Of a stretch of 64,000 nt of DNA, positions 24,601 through 33,915 are shown piece by piece. Source of the stretch: Anaspis maculata. Lineage: Eukaryota; Arthropoda; Insecta; Coleoptera; Scraptiidae. The notes under the pieces are model-generated. The model had not been told where the DNA came from. It saw nothing but the letters and a program-made list of their open reading frames with translations, and made no database searches. Position 1 is the stretch's first letter. Each line of letters starts with the position of its first letter. The stretch covers positions 50,136,601 through 50,200,600 of the forward strand of contig OX421964.1 of the NCBI GenBank assembly GCA_949128115.1, read 5' to 3'. The translations under genes and the position numbers were made by a program.

Positions 24601-24763
24601 GCAAGTAGGTAGGTATTTGAGGGAGGGTGATTGATGACATAACAAATTATTCTGTTGGACATACCATAGATGCCAGTTGATAATTCGCTGATTTAACGTA
24701 ATAATCAAATACGCCTTTCACGCTGCCCGACACGCGACTGGAGGAGAGCCTTGAAAGAGCCAT
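9631..24763 (-). CDS. Fumarate hydratase (class II fumarase), mitochondrial; complete, five exons
   Basis: Class II fumarase interconverts fumarate and malate in the TCA cycle. Exons in gene order: 24665-24763, 24409-24534, 17699-18196, 16747-17012, 9631-10135. All joins are GT-AG and keep frame, giving 1494 nt (497 residues), close to the roughly 500 of animal enzymes. The first 33 residues ([19 protein letters not shown]) look like a mitochondrial presequence. [12 protein letters not shown], the active-site segment [48 protein letters not shown] with the conserved His, and the catalytic-Ser loop [13 protein letters not shown] are all intact. Introns of 6.6 kb and 6.2 kb are full of mobile-element debris. 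A TIM21 gene starts 506 bp upstream in the opposite direction. Confidence 0.96.
10878..10960 (-). repeat. Fragment of dispersed repeat with (GTCC)n
   Basis: 'GCGCACTTCTCCAAACGG', a GTCC tetranucleotide run and 'CACAGCATCTA' are the reverse complement of the end of the repeat near 3150-3250. It lies in the last fumarase intron. Confidence 0.75.
11216..11676. mobile_element. Mariner-like non-autonomous element (CAGGGTGGCCC ends)
   Basis: The left end CAGGGTGGCCCAACGAAAAC and the right mirror 'GTTTTCGTGGGGCCACCCTG' are both flanked by TA, as for Tc1/mariner-type insertions. The ~460-bp interior is non-coding. A second copy, split by a solo LTR, lies at 22560-23470. Confidence 0.8.
11770..12560 (+). 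pseudogene. Degenerate DDE transposase (Tc1/mariner-IS630 type)
   Basis: In shifting frames on the plus strand the sequence reads like a Tc1/IS630-type DDE transposase. '[17 protein letters not shown]' starts near 12190, resembling the second catalytic Asp region. [10 protein letters not shown], a hallmark of the third catalytic block, follows, then a Trp-containing helix ([13 protein letters not shown]). Frameshifts and an in-frame stop directly after PMLN show it is dead. The N-terminal helix-turn-helix part is poorly preserved. It lies in the last fumarase intron, beside but not inside the TIR element at 11216-11676. Confidence 0.65.
12770..13112. repeat. Dispersed repeat with terminal foldback, copy 1
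   Basis: The segment from 'CCCTTGATTATTAGACC' to 'CACTTGTGATATTACTGTTG' is repeated in the same orientation at 16290-16562. The inner part (12908-13112) has imperfect inverted ends of about 35 bp, 'AATAATCACCAAAATATCAC' mirrored by 'GTGATATTACTGTTGATTAT', and a central GGGCATTTATC palindrome. It is probably a MITE. Confidence 0.7.
13151..14684. mobile_element. Palindromic mariner-like element with very long inverted arms
   Basis: Ends CAGGGTGTCCCGTTTTTCAA and mirror, with TA on both sides (13149-13150 and 14685-14686). The arms stay homologous for about 650 bp each and meet near 13.9 kb. The ~200-bp centre holds a short open segment reading [20 protein letters not shown], of unknown origin. 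Other open frames are mirror copies of the arms. Confidence 0.85.
14795..14939. repeat. 145-bp foldback MITE, copy 1
   Basis: CCTCGGGTTCCACCAAAATT at the left is mirrored by 'AAAAGTTTGGTGGAACCCGA' at the right, with 'ATCACNCTGATAGT' inverted inside. A related copy lies at 28904-29039 in a TMEM231 intron. Confidence 0.85.
15973..16282 (+). mobile_element. tRNA-derived SINE with target-site duplication
   Basis: A box-A-like sequence (GAACTCAGTCGGTAGCAC, about 15980) and a perfect box B (GGTTCAAATCC, 16035-16045) give an internal polymerase III promoter. An unrelated body and a final A-run (CAAAAAAAA) follow. ATTACAT flanks both ends (15966-15972 and 16283-16289), a plausible target duplication. 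The tRNA-like part does not fold as a sound tRNA, so it is not called a tRNA gene. Confidence 0.75.
16290..16562. repeat. Dispersed repeat, copy 2 of 12770-13112
   Basis: Direct, diverged copy of the repeat at 12770-13112. It keeps 'CTTATCTAAATCCCAC', 'TTTTTTGCAATAATCAGCAA' and 'CACTTGTGATATTACTGTTG' but lacks part of the central palindrome. A SINE sits at its left end. Confidence 0.7.
19774..19864. repeat. ~90-bp MITE, copy 1
   Basis: Short inverted ends TAGTGTGATTCGA and TCGAATCGGCACTA, flanked by 'TTCAACCC'. A second copy at 24058-24141, in inverse orientation, shares most of its length. Confidence 0.7.
20319..20845. mobile_element. Non-autonomous element with TAAACTGGGC ends
   Basis: TAAACTGGGCCAAAATTGAA at the left is mirrored by 'TTCAATTTTTGCCCAGTTTA' at the right. 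The inverted homology also covers 'GTGGACCACTCCG' and 'CGAGAAAAAATTGCCCGATT'. It lies in a fumarase intron and has no credible coding content. Confidence 0.8.
21597..21674 (-). CDS. Short Gly-rich open segment, relative of the exon at 63.6 kb (unknown)
   Basis: On the minus strand, ATG at 21674 to TGA at 21597 reads 25 residues with the core [20 protein letters not shown] and ends in IW. The DNA and protein closely match the 3' part of the exon at 63557-63688 (NGGTFATGKFGEGAKM). The resemblance is in protein-like steps with a three-base indel, which suggests shared coding descent. It may be the last exon of a small gene or a retrocopy fragment lodged in a fumarase intron. I do not recognise the family. 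Confidence 0.35.
   Translation of the reverse strand: MKNYGGTLTSAAGKYGGGAKMGSIW
21844..22525. mobile_element. Mariner-like element (AGGGTGTCAAAG ends) interrupted by a SINE
   Basis: TATAGGGTGTCAAAGTTCAC at the left is mirrored by 'GTGGGCTTTGACACCCTGTA' at the right. Inward homology covers 'GACCCGACAT' and 'AAAGTATTTCC'. A minus-strand SINE occupies about 22083-22386. Confidence 0.75.
22083..22386 (-). mobile_element. tRNA-derived SINE, minus strand
   Basis: Read on the minus strand it starts GAGGAGCTTGTGGTGTGGTG. It has a box-A-like GTGGTCAGCGCGTTCGAC (complement of about 22353-22370) and a box-B-like GGGTTAGAGTCCC (complement of 22322-22334), and ends in an AT-rich tail (AATAAACAAATAAAAAAAT). 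TTCGAA occurs at both borders, a possible short target duplication. Confidence 0.7.
22560..23470. mobile_element. Second copy of the CAGGGTGGCCC mariner-like element, split by an LTR
   Basis: The ends 'CAGGGTAGCCTAAAGAAAAC' and 'GTTTTTGTTGGGCCACCCTG' are flanked by TA. The interior matches 11216-11676 (for example 'CATTTGTTTGTATACTG' and 'GGGCTGCCACC'), but a 425-bp solo LTR and a short A-rich expansion near 23208-23230 interrupt it. Confidence 0.8.
22649..23073 (-). mobile_element. Solo LTR of a retrotransposon
   Basis: The 425-bp segment begins TGTTACG and ends CGTAACA, with the TG...CA borders typical of LTRs. ATAT is duplicated at 22645-22648 and 23074-23077. On the minus strand it contains a TATA-like CACTATAAGAGAGG and a later AATAAAGTG poly(A) signal, in LTR order. 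No internal region is present, so it is a recombined solo LTR. A Ty3/gypsy-type origin is likely but not shown. Confidence 0.8.
24058..24141. repeat. ~90-bp MITE, copy 2
   Basis: TAGTGTGATTCAA and mirror 'CTCAAATCACACTA' bound an 84-bp element. It matches the reverse complement of 19774-19864, including 'GGGACTCCCA' and 'GAAATCAT'. Confidence 0.7.
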
Positions 24764-25269
24764 GGTTTCGGATTTCTGCTCGTGCTCCTGTCCCTTCTTC
24801 CACTTTCCAGCTGCTTTTGACGGCTACTCACTGTCATCTATCTGTCAGTGTCAGATGAAATGTCAAAGACGTCGCAGGGTATTTCTATTTATTTCACCGA
24901 GGTTGGCGCACCTTATTGTCATTGTTGACAAGTGTTCTTGACAACTTGACGGAATTTTGAAATGTCGTGGCCAAAGTCTCGACTCAAATCACGCAGTGAA
25001 GTTTTGTCATTCTCCGAGCGAAACACTAAAATACACTTGAAAAAATGCCTAAAATGGATAAGTAACACCAACATATGCAATTTTCAAACACATGAGAAAT
25101 TTTTCAAGCCATTTGCGTTAGTGTTGAATTCAAAAACACTTTAGCCACAGAGACCTCTCGCCCCTCTCGCCGGCGAAGTGAGGTTAAGTACGAAAGTTAT
25201 GATTATGAAAGGTGAAATAAAGTAATAATGGCAATAATTGTCTTCAATAATGCATTTCGTAGATAAATC

Positions 25270-25963
25270 ATGACGATAACGAAGCTAGTACCTCTGTTCA
25301 GGCATCAATGTGTCCGGTTACTTTATCGAAGTTCAGTTCTCCGACAAGTACGGAAAAGGGAACCCCCGAGAAGCGCCGTAACACAGTCAACGCGAACTGA
25401 ATTGGACACCGACGTCAAGCCTTTAGGCGAAAAAGTCAAAGAAACCGCAAAGACTGGATCATACTTGGGAATTATTTTACTAGGAGTAGGTGTAACTGGC
25501 ACCCTGTTTTATGCAGTTTTTCGAGAACTTTTCTCCAGCAAAAGCCCCAATAATGTGTACTCAAGAGCTGTGGATAAGTGCAAAGCCGATGTAAGAATAC
25601 AGGATAAGCTGGGTCTGCCGATAACTGCACACGGATTCGAGACAAGAAGGGGTCGGAGACAGCACGTCCATCATGTGAATTACCAGCGAGAAGGGAAACA
25701 GTGCATTAGGATGAATTTTTTTTTGAACGGCGCCTTTCAAAAAGGAACTGTCCAGTTGGAGATGATTGAAGCAAGTTGATCTTTTCACACAAAATTCAAT
25801 TTAACTTACATTTTTCTTGCAGAATGAGTCTGGCAAGTACGAATATCGCTACCTTTTCGTGCAAGTTGATGATATTTTGAAAACGACAATAGTCTTGGAA
25901 GATAACAGGAGCAAATTTGAGTTTAAATCTTCGCCTGCATCAGCTCTGGAAGTGGGATTTTGA
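25270..25963 (+). CDS. TIM21 homologue, mitochondrial inner-membrane translocase subunit
   Basis: TIM21 is an inner-membrane subunit that couples the TOM and TIM23 import complexes. The 213-residue product (exons 25270-25770 and 25823-25963) starts with an Arg-rich presequence (LFRHQCVRLLYRSS). One membrane helix follows at about residues 64-84 (YLGIILLGVGVTGTLFYAVF). The family intermembrane-space domain follows, with AVDKCKADVRIQDKLGLPI, GRRQHV and, after the splice, SGKYEYRYLFVQVDD and IVLEDNR. The intron uses a GC donor (GAA|gcaagt) with acceptor ttgcag. This is the only join that keeps the frame; a GT three bases further in gives an immediate stop. It converges on TMEM231. Confidence 0.9.
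25771..25822 (+). other. 52-bp GC-AG intron in TIM21
   Basis: The intron begins gcaagt, the known GC-type donor consensus, and ends cttgcag. Reading through meets TGA at 25777, and using gttgat as donor shifts the frame to a stop. Confidence 0.8.
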
Positions 25964-25987
25964 ATGGTGGGCATTTATGCAAAATAC

Positions 25988-25993
25988 TTTATT
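25988..25993 (-). terminator. TMEM231 poly(A) signal overlapping its stop codon
   Basis: On the minus strand, CAA TAA A contains AATAAA: the TMEM231 stop codon TAA is part of the signal. Cleavage 10-30 nt on would fall at or inside the end of TIM21. Confidence 0.55.
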
Positions 25994-28900
25994 GGTTCTT
26001 ACATGGATTACATTCATAGTACAGTACGAGTTTCTTATTAAAAATGTAGGTTTTAATTTTGTTTATAATCCAAGATATCATCACGTACATTGCAAAATAC
26101 TGGATCCAAGCCTGTTTCATTACTTGCCAAAAACGTGGCTTATAATACAAAAGCTGTTCTGAACACTTGACTTTCAGGTCTAAATTGAAAGTGGCTGAAG
26201 TTCCCGCCATGAAACTTGTATAAATGTTTGTTAGCTTTGTTGAAACTGTAAATAAAAAATGTAATTTTCAGAAAGTTTTTTTAGAGAATCTGAGGTATAC
26301 GAAAGAGAATTACTGAAAATAATACCATTTCGTTTGGAGTAATCCTTGATGATGTTGGCAAACTTGTAAGAATTCACTTCGAATTGGTTGCTGAATATTG
26401 AATTGTTATATGAAGTGTTGATGCGCTTTCTGTGACATATCAGTGGACTTGATTGGGTAGTTTGGATTTCACCCTGTATTGCGTAATACGATATTGCGAT
26501 CGGGAGAAAGTTCTGGTAGATTATGGCTGATTGCATGTGTAATGGACACTCCGTCTGAAATTGCAATAATGTTTCCATGGAATAGGTACGTACTCCTCTA
26601 TTTATTCAAGTTTCCAAATCTATTGCTTGGATTGCATTGCTGTTTTAATTTCGGGTCTTGTGTCTTGTGTCATACCGGGTGATCATTTGAAAACTATCCA
26701 CTTGCAATAACTCCCGATTCCTAGTGAATATTTCTTCAAGCAAAAACAGGTCGATTTTTATATCAAGGGGGACATCCAAAACAAACATTGGCAAATTGCT
26801 ATCTTCAGCCCCTTCGCCCCCACTCACCCCAACTTAAAAATTTCAAATGACACCACCTACCTTGCGATACACCAAATTGAATAGAATTAAATTTTCTTTC
26901 TGAAAACAATATTTAAAAAAATTTTAACCCCACCCCCCTCTTCCTAAAAATTCTCTGACTGCCCATTTTATATTCTGGACCCCTCAATTCTTCTTAATTC
27001 AGTCAGCGTAATCCTAGATAGCATCGAAGAAGAGAATTTTCGGTGGAAAAAGTGCTACCCATCTTCACCCATTTGCTCTCCCTCACCTCAAATTCAAAAT
27101 TTAACGAAACACCACCTACTTTGTGGTACATCAAATTAAAGGAAATTGAATTCTCTTTCTGAAAACATTTTTTTTAGAATTTTCAACAATTTCAACCCCT
27201 TCTCCAATAAATCAGACATTTTGAAGTATTTTAGGAGGGAAATGGGGGGTTTCAAAAATTCTGAAAAAAATCTGTTCAGGAAGAGAATTCAATTTCTTTT
27301 AATTTGATGTATCACAAAGTGGGTTTTGACATTTTAGATTTTTAAAATGAGGTAAATTTTTATTTCCGATGCTATGCAGGATGACGTTGACTGCACTGAA
27401 GAAAATTGAGCGGTCAAGAATATTAAATTGGACATTCAGAGAATTTCAGAAAAAACGGGGAGTGGGGTTAGAAATTTTATAAATATTTTTTCAGAAAGAG
27501 AATTCAATTCTGTTCAATTTGTTGTACCGCAAAATAGGTAGTGTCATTTGGAATTCGAAAGTTGGGGTGGGTGGTGGCGTGGGGGGCTAAAGACGAGGCT
27601 AAAGATAGAAATTCGCCAAAGTATGTTTTAGATGTCCCCCTTGATATAAAAATCGACCTGTTTTTGCTCGAAGACATCTTCACCAGGAATCGGGAGTTAT
27701 TGCAGGTGGATAGTTTTCAAATGATCACCCGGTTTACACCAGAATGCGAAGAAATTGAGTAAAAATGAAAATCGACTTAAAATGCCATGTGAAATAAAAA
27801 TCAAAAAAAAAAAAATGCGAATTATCCATGCATTTCATTGTTTTACCGGATTTCTAGTTACGAAAAAAATAATAACATAAATAATACCGGGAAGCAAACT
27901 GGGGTGCTAGGTGGGTAAGAAGCTTAAACAACACGCGAGAAAGACTGACAACAGACCGAATGGCCTTCACAAAGAAAAGCTGTGATTTTGAAAGAATAAA
28001 GAAAAACAAAGATCACGGTCAAAAAAATTTTTTTTATTGATTTTTCAGTCACGAAACCGAGTAGCGAAAAGGGTTACTGGGCGGGTAACAAGGTTAAATC
28101 GCACTCGGAAACACCTTGGTAGGAAAGACAGATTAGCAAAAATTGATGAAGGGCAAACGAGGTCAAAAGAAAGAAAATTTGGAGAAATGAAGAATAACTA
28201 CAAAAAAAGAAAAAAATTCAAGGTCATTGGAAAAAAAGCTTAGAAGTGACGAGGGAATTGTAGCTTTCGGGGCCTATAAAAAAACAACCAGGAACCTGAC
28301 GAGGTCCATGTGCACAGCTTTTCGGGTGAATTGCAGCTTTTTGAGTTCATAAAAAAACCTAGGGACTTGACGAGGTCCATGTACACAGCTTTTCGGGCCA
28401 ATTAAATTAATAACTATTAATCCATCGCAAATGAAACATTCGTACGTATCAAAAATGTAAAACAATGGAGGTAGATGGTGTGTAGCTAGTATCGTTATTG
28501 TAGAAAGTATGCGGTTGGAGCTGGTGTATATGACACAATCACCTTAATTTCTCTCCAAAAATCACTAGATTTGCACCTCCTCTGCTGGAATAATCACTGC
28601 CAAAAAAAAAACTTCATATTGTCGGCCGTTTTTTCAATATGGCGGCCTTAAGCTACACGATAATTGAAAGTATCATGGCTAATTTTCATGGTAGTGTTGG
28701 GGGGAATCCAAAAAGAGATGATACCCCAAGTCCCCAGGGTGGAAACCACAGTGTGAAATCGGGAATCATTTCTGGAAGAACGAATACTAGCAAAGCAATC
28801 CAATACTTAGGTACTTTTAAATCATAAAACGATTAAGTCAGTGAACAAAAATTAGCTAAAAAGGGTTGTTGGACTATTAACAAAATACTGCTCACTAACC

Positions 28901-30430
28901 TTCAGTTCCACCAAACTTTTATGAACGAATCAACTTTATCACTTTTCATGGTAACTAAGCAACTGGCCATGCTGTTGGCTGGTGCATAGCAACTATCAGC
29001 GTGATAAAGTTAATCCGCTCGTAAAACTTTGGTGGAACTGGCTATAAATTAGTGAAAATTGAACAAAACTTCCTAAATCTTATAGGGTTGAGAGACAACC
29101 CTGACTGCAGGATGTATGGGAAGGGGAAAACTCCTTTCCACATTCTGTACGAACGTCTGGTTTTTAAGACAACATTCAACTTCACCGGTAACGATAGTGG
29201 GACAGAAGCAGTTGCTAACATGCATGGAGCAAGTCTTCAAATTAATGAACATCAAGCTTATAGGGTGACTTGCCAGAAGGCACAATTTGCTATAATGCTC
29301 CAGTGCCAAGGGCCTAGTGAAGTTTACCTCAAATGAATATGAATAATTATAATAATATTATACCTAATAATAACAATAACTTACACCTAGTCGATAATCT
29401 AATGGAATTACGAGGCTTATAGACGTAATTTTTGTACTTTCTGGAAGATTTACTTGTAGACTCAAGTGTAATTCGTCGACTTTTCCATCAAAATCGTCGT
29501 CACTTTCTCGTACCTACAATGTTTGAAATCAAACTCTACCTACAAGTTGGAATTAAACTCACTTTCAGAACTTCACAGTGGTCGAAAATATCCAAGTCCT
29601 TCAAATAATAAGGCATTGTACTGCACGTAATTATCGGCTTGTAGATATTATCGGTTGTAGCGGTGAAAATGTATTCACCTTTGAATTTTACGTTGGGTTG
29701 TTCGTAGAAAACATCTCGCTTCAGCCAAAATCCTAGAAAAAGTTTTGAGAGAATTGCAATCATGAAAACAAATATTGCGTATTATACCGTGTGATCAACA
29801 GAAAAAAGATTTAGAGTAGGCTTTGGGTGTTTCAAAAATTCGGTCATTCAGCCAATCCACTTGTTCGATTCCATGATTTTTCTTCCAAAGCCAGCCCTAA
29901 TTGCTTTTTTGTTGGTCGCATTGTGGTGAAAGAGCAATAATTGCATTGGAGGAGTTCATATGCACACAAATAGAAAAGTGCAGGTAGATTGATAAAAATT
30001 GTTTCCTAACAATATTTTTCGAGGAAAAATCGGACAATTTCATTAGGTATCTACCATATCGAATGCTCAAGTCTAATAATTATACTTGAGCAATTATTGT
30101 AGCAGCAATGTGTGGGATGAAGGCGGCAAAATGCGAATTATTGCCTAGGGCGCAAAAGTGACCTTTACCAGTCGTCAAACTTGGAAGTGATCTTTCTGAT
30201 AATGTAGCTGACATCAGGTAAGGTATCTATATTGTTACTCATATATCGGTGCGAGCATGCGAGTGTGAAACAAATAAAGGTAAGTACCCACCTTTACTCC
30301 GATATGCAATGATGAAAGGCATAACGACGGAAAGTATGAAAGTAAGTGCCGAAAGGAACGTCGCTTTTGATAATAGCGTGCTTTTGTAAGTCGCTTTCAA
30401 GTTTTTTGTGAAGACTTCTATTATTACCAT
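25989..30430 (-). CDS. TMEM231: TMEM231, ciliary transition-zone membrane protein; complete, five exons
   Basis: TMEM231 is a two-pass membrane protein of the MKS complex at the ciliary transition zone. Exons in gene order: 30292-30430, 29563-29732, 29385-29513, 26326-26554, 25989-26245. All are GT-AG with phases that match, giving 924 nt (307 residues) against about 316 in human. Exon 1 gives MVIIEVFTKN and membrane helix 1 (residues 23-43). The exon 1-2 join makes AYRSKGFWLKRDVFYEQPNV, the family landmark. Exon 3 has DDDFDGKVDELHLSLQ, exon 4 CPLHMQSAIIYQ, and exon 5 YYKPRFWQVMKQAWIQY followed by helix 2. The start ATG at 30430 matches the family N-terminus. Intron 3 (2.8 kb) holds an inverted-repeat element, a tandem repeat and a MITE. 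In insects the protein is expected in sensory neurons and sperm (inference). Confidence 0.93.
26674..27733. mobile_element. Element with ACCGGGTGATC inverted ends in TMEM231 intron 3
   Basis: ACCGGGTGATCATTTGAAAA at the left is mirrored by 'TTTTCAAATGATCACCCGGT' at the right. Homology continues for about 230 bp per arm ('CTTGATATAAAAATCGACCT' and 'GGTAGTGTCATTTG'). The open frame at 27541-27762 is a mirror of one arm and is not a gene. Confidence 0.85.
28264..28400. repeat. Two-copy tandem repeat, ~75 bp
   Basis: 'TGACGAGGTCCATGTGCACA' with 'GCTTTTCGGG' occurs twice in succession (near 28298 and 28368), each after a 'CATAAAAAAAC'-like run. Confidence 0.75.
28904..29039. repeat. Foldback MITE, copy 2 (relative of 14795-14939)
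   Basis: AGTTCCACCAAACTTTTATG is mirrored by 'CGTAAAACTTTGGTGGAACT', with 'CAACTTTATCAC/GTGATAAAGTT' inside. The order of subterminal blocks is the same as at 14795-14939. Confidence 0.85.
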
Positions 30431-31194
30431 TTTTTGATTGTCAGATGTCAAGCAGTTTGTTATTGTTGATGAGTTCTGGTCATGTTGTGATTGTCTTGGA
30501 AACGTGTAAATACGTTGCTAAGCAACAACAAAATTGCTCCGTTACAAATACAGAACGTGGCAGTGGCTCCTAACATTTTTCCCAGCCATTTCTTTGCTGC
30601 TGTTTGTGCGTGCGTGCGTGCGTGCGTTAGGATGTCCCTTGAAATCAAACATTTACATGGACCACGTGAACTTCTTTCATTTTGATTCTTCTGAAATTTA
30701 AAGCATCACTGCAAAATTTGAACTCGATACGTTGAGTTTTCATCCTGCCACAAGGTCTCGAATGTCGTTGAAAAGTTGCTTGGTAGCATGAGTATTCATA
30801 AAATAATGAGTAGGTATTGGTCTTCATTTCATACTTTTTTGTTTTCTGTTAGTGGGCTATGCATTCAAACGTCACTTCAACAAGTCGCATACAAAGTGGG
30901 CTGTGTATTCTAACGTCACTTTCACAAGTCAAAGACAATTACTAGTAGTTCTGGCCTGCGTACACACCCTATAAGTATCTTTGTGGGCGTCAAGCAAGGC
31001 CACAAAACTTGGAAAATTGTAACATAAAATGGAAAGGATGTAACCCGTCAATCCATTTGATGCAATTACGTCGTAGTCAAATCCATCATATCCCGTTAGT
31101 ACCATTTTGGCACAAAAAATGTCGATCATTGTTGAAGGGGTGTCGTGGGGGGGCTAAGCTCGGTTGGGTGGTTATCTTTGTTTTCCTGGCCATC
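30431..31194. other. Upstream region of TMEM231, with (GTGC)n microsatellite
   Basis: No gene recognised. A GTGC/GCGT tetranucleotide run lies at about 30606-30627, roughly 175 bp upstream of the TMEM231 start. Two similar sentences, 'GTGGGCTATGCATTCAAACG' and 'GTGGGCTGTGTATTCTAACG', lie about 45 bp apart near 30852 and 30897. Confidence 0.55.
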
Positions 31195-33328
31195 CAGTGA
31201 CGGATTAACCAATAGGCTAAGTAGGCTGCAGCCTAGGGCGCCTCGATAAAAGGGGGCGCCGACCGAAGCGAAATTGAAAATAAAGCATGAATTCACGAAA
31301 AATGTTGTAGTTTCATGTTCCATATTGTTGCAATAATTTTAGGCTCGATTTTAGGCCAGCTAGAAAAGTTGGAAAGGTACTTTCCGGCATCCCCAAGTGA
31401 AGAAATGCTATGGAAAAGATGAATCGAAATGCTGGCGACCAATAAATCATAAATAAAATAATTAAATTTCATCATAGGGTGACTACCTACGCACCTCCGC
31501 TGATGAAAAACTGGTAACTGTACTCAAAAGTGAACCGTTGAAAAGATGGAAGATCTTTGCCCCACGGCGCCAGCGTAAGACACCGGGAAGGTTGTATTTT
31601 CGTTTATAGCTCAAGCGACGAAGCGAATGGATTTCACTCATCATCTTTGAAATAACATTAAATGACTTTTTTCAAGGAGACAGATCTCTACCAATATACA
31701 GGGTGTCCCAGAAATGGCGCATAAACTCTCCAGTACGTTGCTGGGAACTCATCATCAAGTCGGGGAAAAATAGTAGAAAAATTCTTTGGCTTTTATTTAT
31801 TAAGTTATCGTCAAAAAACTAAACGGTCGATTTGGCAAACGTGCACGACTGCACGTGCTCACCTACATACGTACCGCTAGGTAGGAATACAATTGTTCCA
31901 ATATAAACATGGTCATCATAGAAACGGTCATTGTTAGGGCCAATTTAGACATTTCCTTGTAGGTACTGATACTGGTGCCTACTGACACAGCTACTGGCTT
32001 TGATAGCTACCGATCGCACCTCTTCGTAATTTCAACAACTTACGCGCATTCAGAAAATAAACTTGTAAAACTGCGTTTCTCCCATTTCTATTTAGGAGTT
32101 ACTAAGGCTGTCCCAGAAAGAAATTCACTTTAAAAAACGCCATACCCTTTTCACTTATTTAACTTGTTTTGAACTAACAATCCAAGGAAGAATCCTTGCA
32201 AATCATGTGTGAATATCAATATCCGTCAGGCTCCTTTGACGATAGACGTTGGGACTACTCGTATTCGAGGAAAAAGTAAGAGCATGCAGTCCCGGTGAAA
32301 CTTTGTGAGCCTTTCGATTTGGTTGATTCTGAAGCAGTTCAAAAACGTCCTTTTCAGCATCAGGCATCATCAGGTACACTCACATGACGAGGGCGGCCGC
32401 GATCTGCTTGTAATAATACTGATACTTCCTGTCCGGTCCTTCTGGCTCTCTCTTCTGTTCTCTTATCACATACGATCGGGATGCTTTCTTTGAGGGTATT
32501 GCTGGGGGTAAATAATGCGTTCCGCCTGCAAGTGATTGACGCGACGTTCGCCCAAAATCAGTAACATATCAGTGTATTCGCTAGCCGCATACATTATTCG
32601 CGGAAAAGTGAGGCAGGAATGATGCAAAATGACACTGACTGATCTTATTGTCAGAAAATGACTTCATTCGATTTTTTATTTATCCAATGTCAGATTGTAG
32701 GTATACCTACTCATTTGTTTTTCACCGATGATGCCAGATCCATTTTCTGGGTAATTTGATTGAAAATTTGCAAAATTTAAATTTGGCTGTAGCTGTTAAT
32801 CAAAAGTTGTTGAGGATTATTTCACCAGAAAATGATAAAAAGGCTTTGTCTCCATGAAATAAATATTGCTGTTTTAAAAAAATCACAGAAATGGAGAAGT
32901 TGAGTTTTCAAATTCAAACTCTTATATCTCGAAGAGTGGTCAAGGAGGAATTTTTTTACTATGTTTCTAAAGTTCCCTGGAAGTTCCGCTACAACGTAGT
33001 GGAGAGTTTATGCGCCATTTCTGGGACACCCTGTATAGAAATGAAAATCACCTGCCCATAGGCTGAAAGAGGGTCTATTCAGTCACTAGTGGTCACTAGT
33101 GTTTAACACTTTACATAGGTACTCACAGTGTGGTACTCTATGATTGTATTAGTTTTTTACTGTTTTTAAACATCCTATACATTTTTTTATCCAATCTTTC
33201 AAAATTGAAAAAAAAAATCAAGGTGGATTTTTTCTTCATTAACTGTTGTAGTCCCAAAAGTGAAGAAATGGGGGGGGGGCGCCTAATTGAATCAGCCTAG
33301 GGCGCCACTGCTTTCTAATCCGTCACTG
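31195..33328. mobile_element. hAT-like element (CAGTGACGGATTA ends) with a nested mariner-like element
   Basis: CAGTGACGGATTAACCAATA at the left and the mirror of CAGTGACGGATTAGAAAGCA at the right, with 'GCCTAGGGCGCC' just inside both ends, bound the element. The flanks are similar but not identical (TGGCCATC and GCCATATC), so the 8-bp duplication is imperfect. The nested element fills 31699-33033. No transposase was found. Confidence 0.7.
31699..33033. mobile_element. Nested mariner-like element (CAGGGTGTCCCAGAAATG ends)
   Basis: CAGGGTGTCCCAGAAATGGC and mirror, with TA on both sides (31697-31698 and 33034-33035). 'GCGCATAAACTCTCC' is also inverted. The interior is non-coding as far as I can see. 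Confidence 0.85.
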
Positions 33329-33679
33329 GCCATATCGAACCGATCACGACAAGTATGATATCTTTTCCGACTAAACTCAATCTGCTGAACTCGAATCAGA
33401 TGTGTAAATGTTGGTGAAAACAAGTTACAACTAGTTAACTTGAAGAAACTTGCTTTCTTTTGACAATTATGACAAACATTTTTTTTACTGTTAGAGGCTA
33501 CTGTTACACGAAAATCATCCACGAGATGTATCACAATTTTGTTTTTCGAGATTCAAAATTGATTTGAACCTGAGCTGGCCTGGCGCGGCGTCCACCAATG
33601 ACCAGACCACTACAGCATGAGACTTTGAATGAAAATAGCTCACACTATCGAACAAAATTATAACTCATCTTTATAAGTT

Positions 33680-33915
33680 CGATAGGATCTGGGCAGAATT
33701 GAATTTCCTATAACATGAACAATATCGCCAAGAATTGCACTGCAGAGTTTTGAGTTATTTGAGGGGAGGGTAACAGTTCTTGTTCAAAATATAAGGTACC
33801 TATCAATCTTGCCGAAACGTTATTTCCCTCCTCAAATAACTCAAACCTCTGCAGTGCAATTCATGGCGATCTGTTCATGTTATAGGGGATTCAATTCTGC
33901 ACATCTCCTTGAACT
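33680..33915. repeat. Foldback repeat, ~235 bp
   Basis: Inverted arms include 'CATGAACAATATCGCCAAGA', 'ATTGCACTGCAGAG' and 'GAGTTATTTGAGG', each mirrored to the right around a short centre near 33795. Confidence 0.85.

Noticed and set aside
27541..27762. Plus-strand 73-codon frame in TMEM231 intron 3
   Set aside because: It mirrors the minus-strand frame at 26645-26827 because both lie in the inverted arms of one repeat.
28037..28243. Basic Arg/Lys-rich 68-codon frame
   Set aside because: The composition follows from A-rich sequence (AAA/AGA codons). No start context, homology or splice support.
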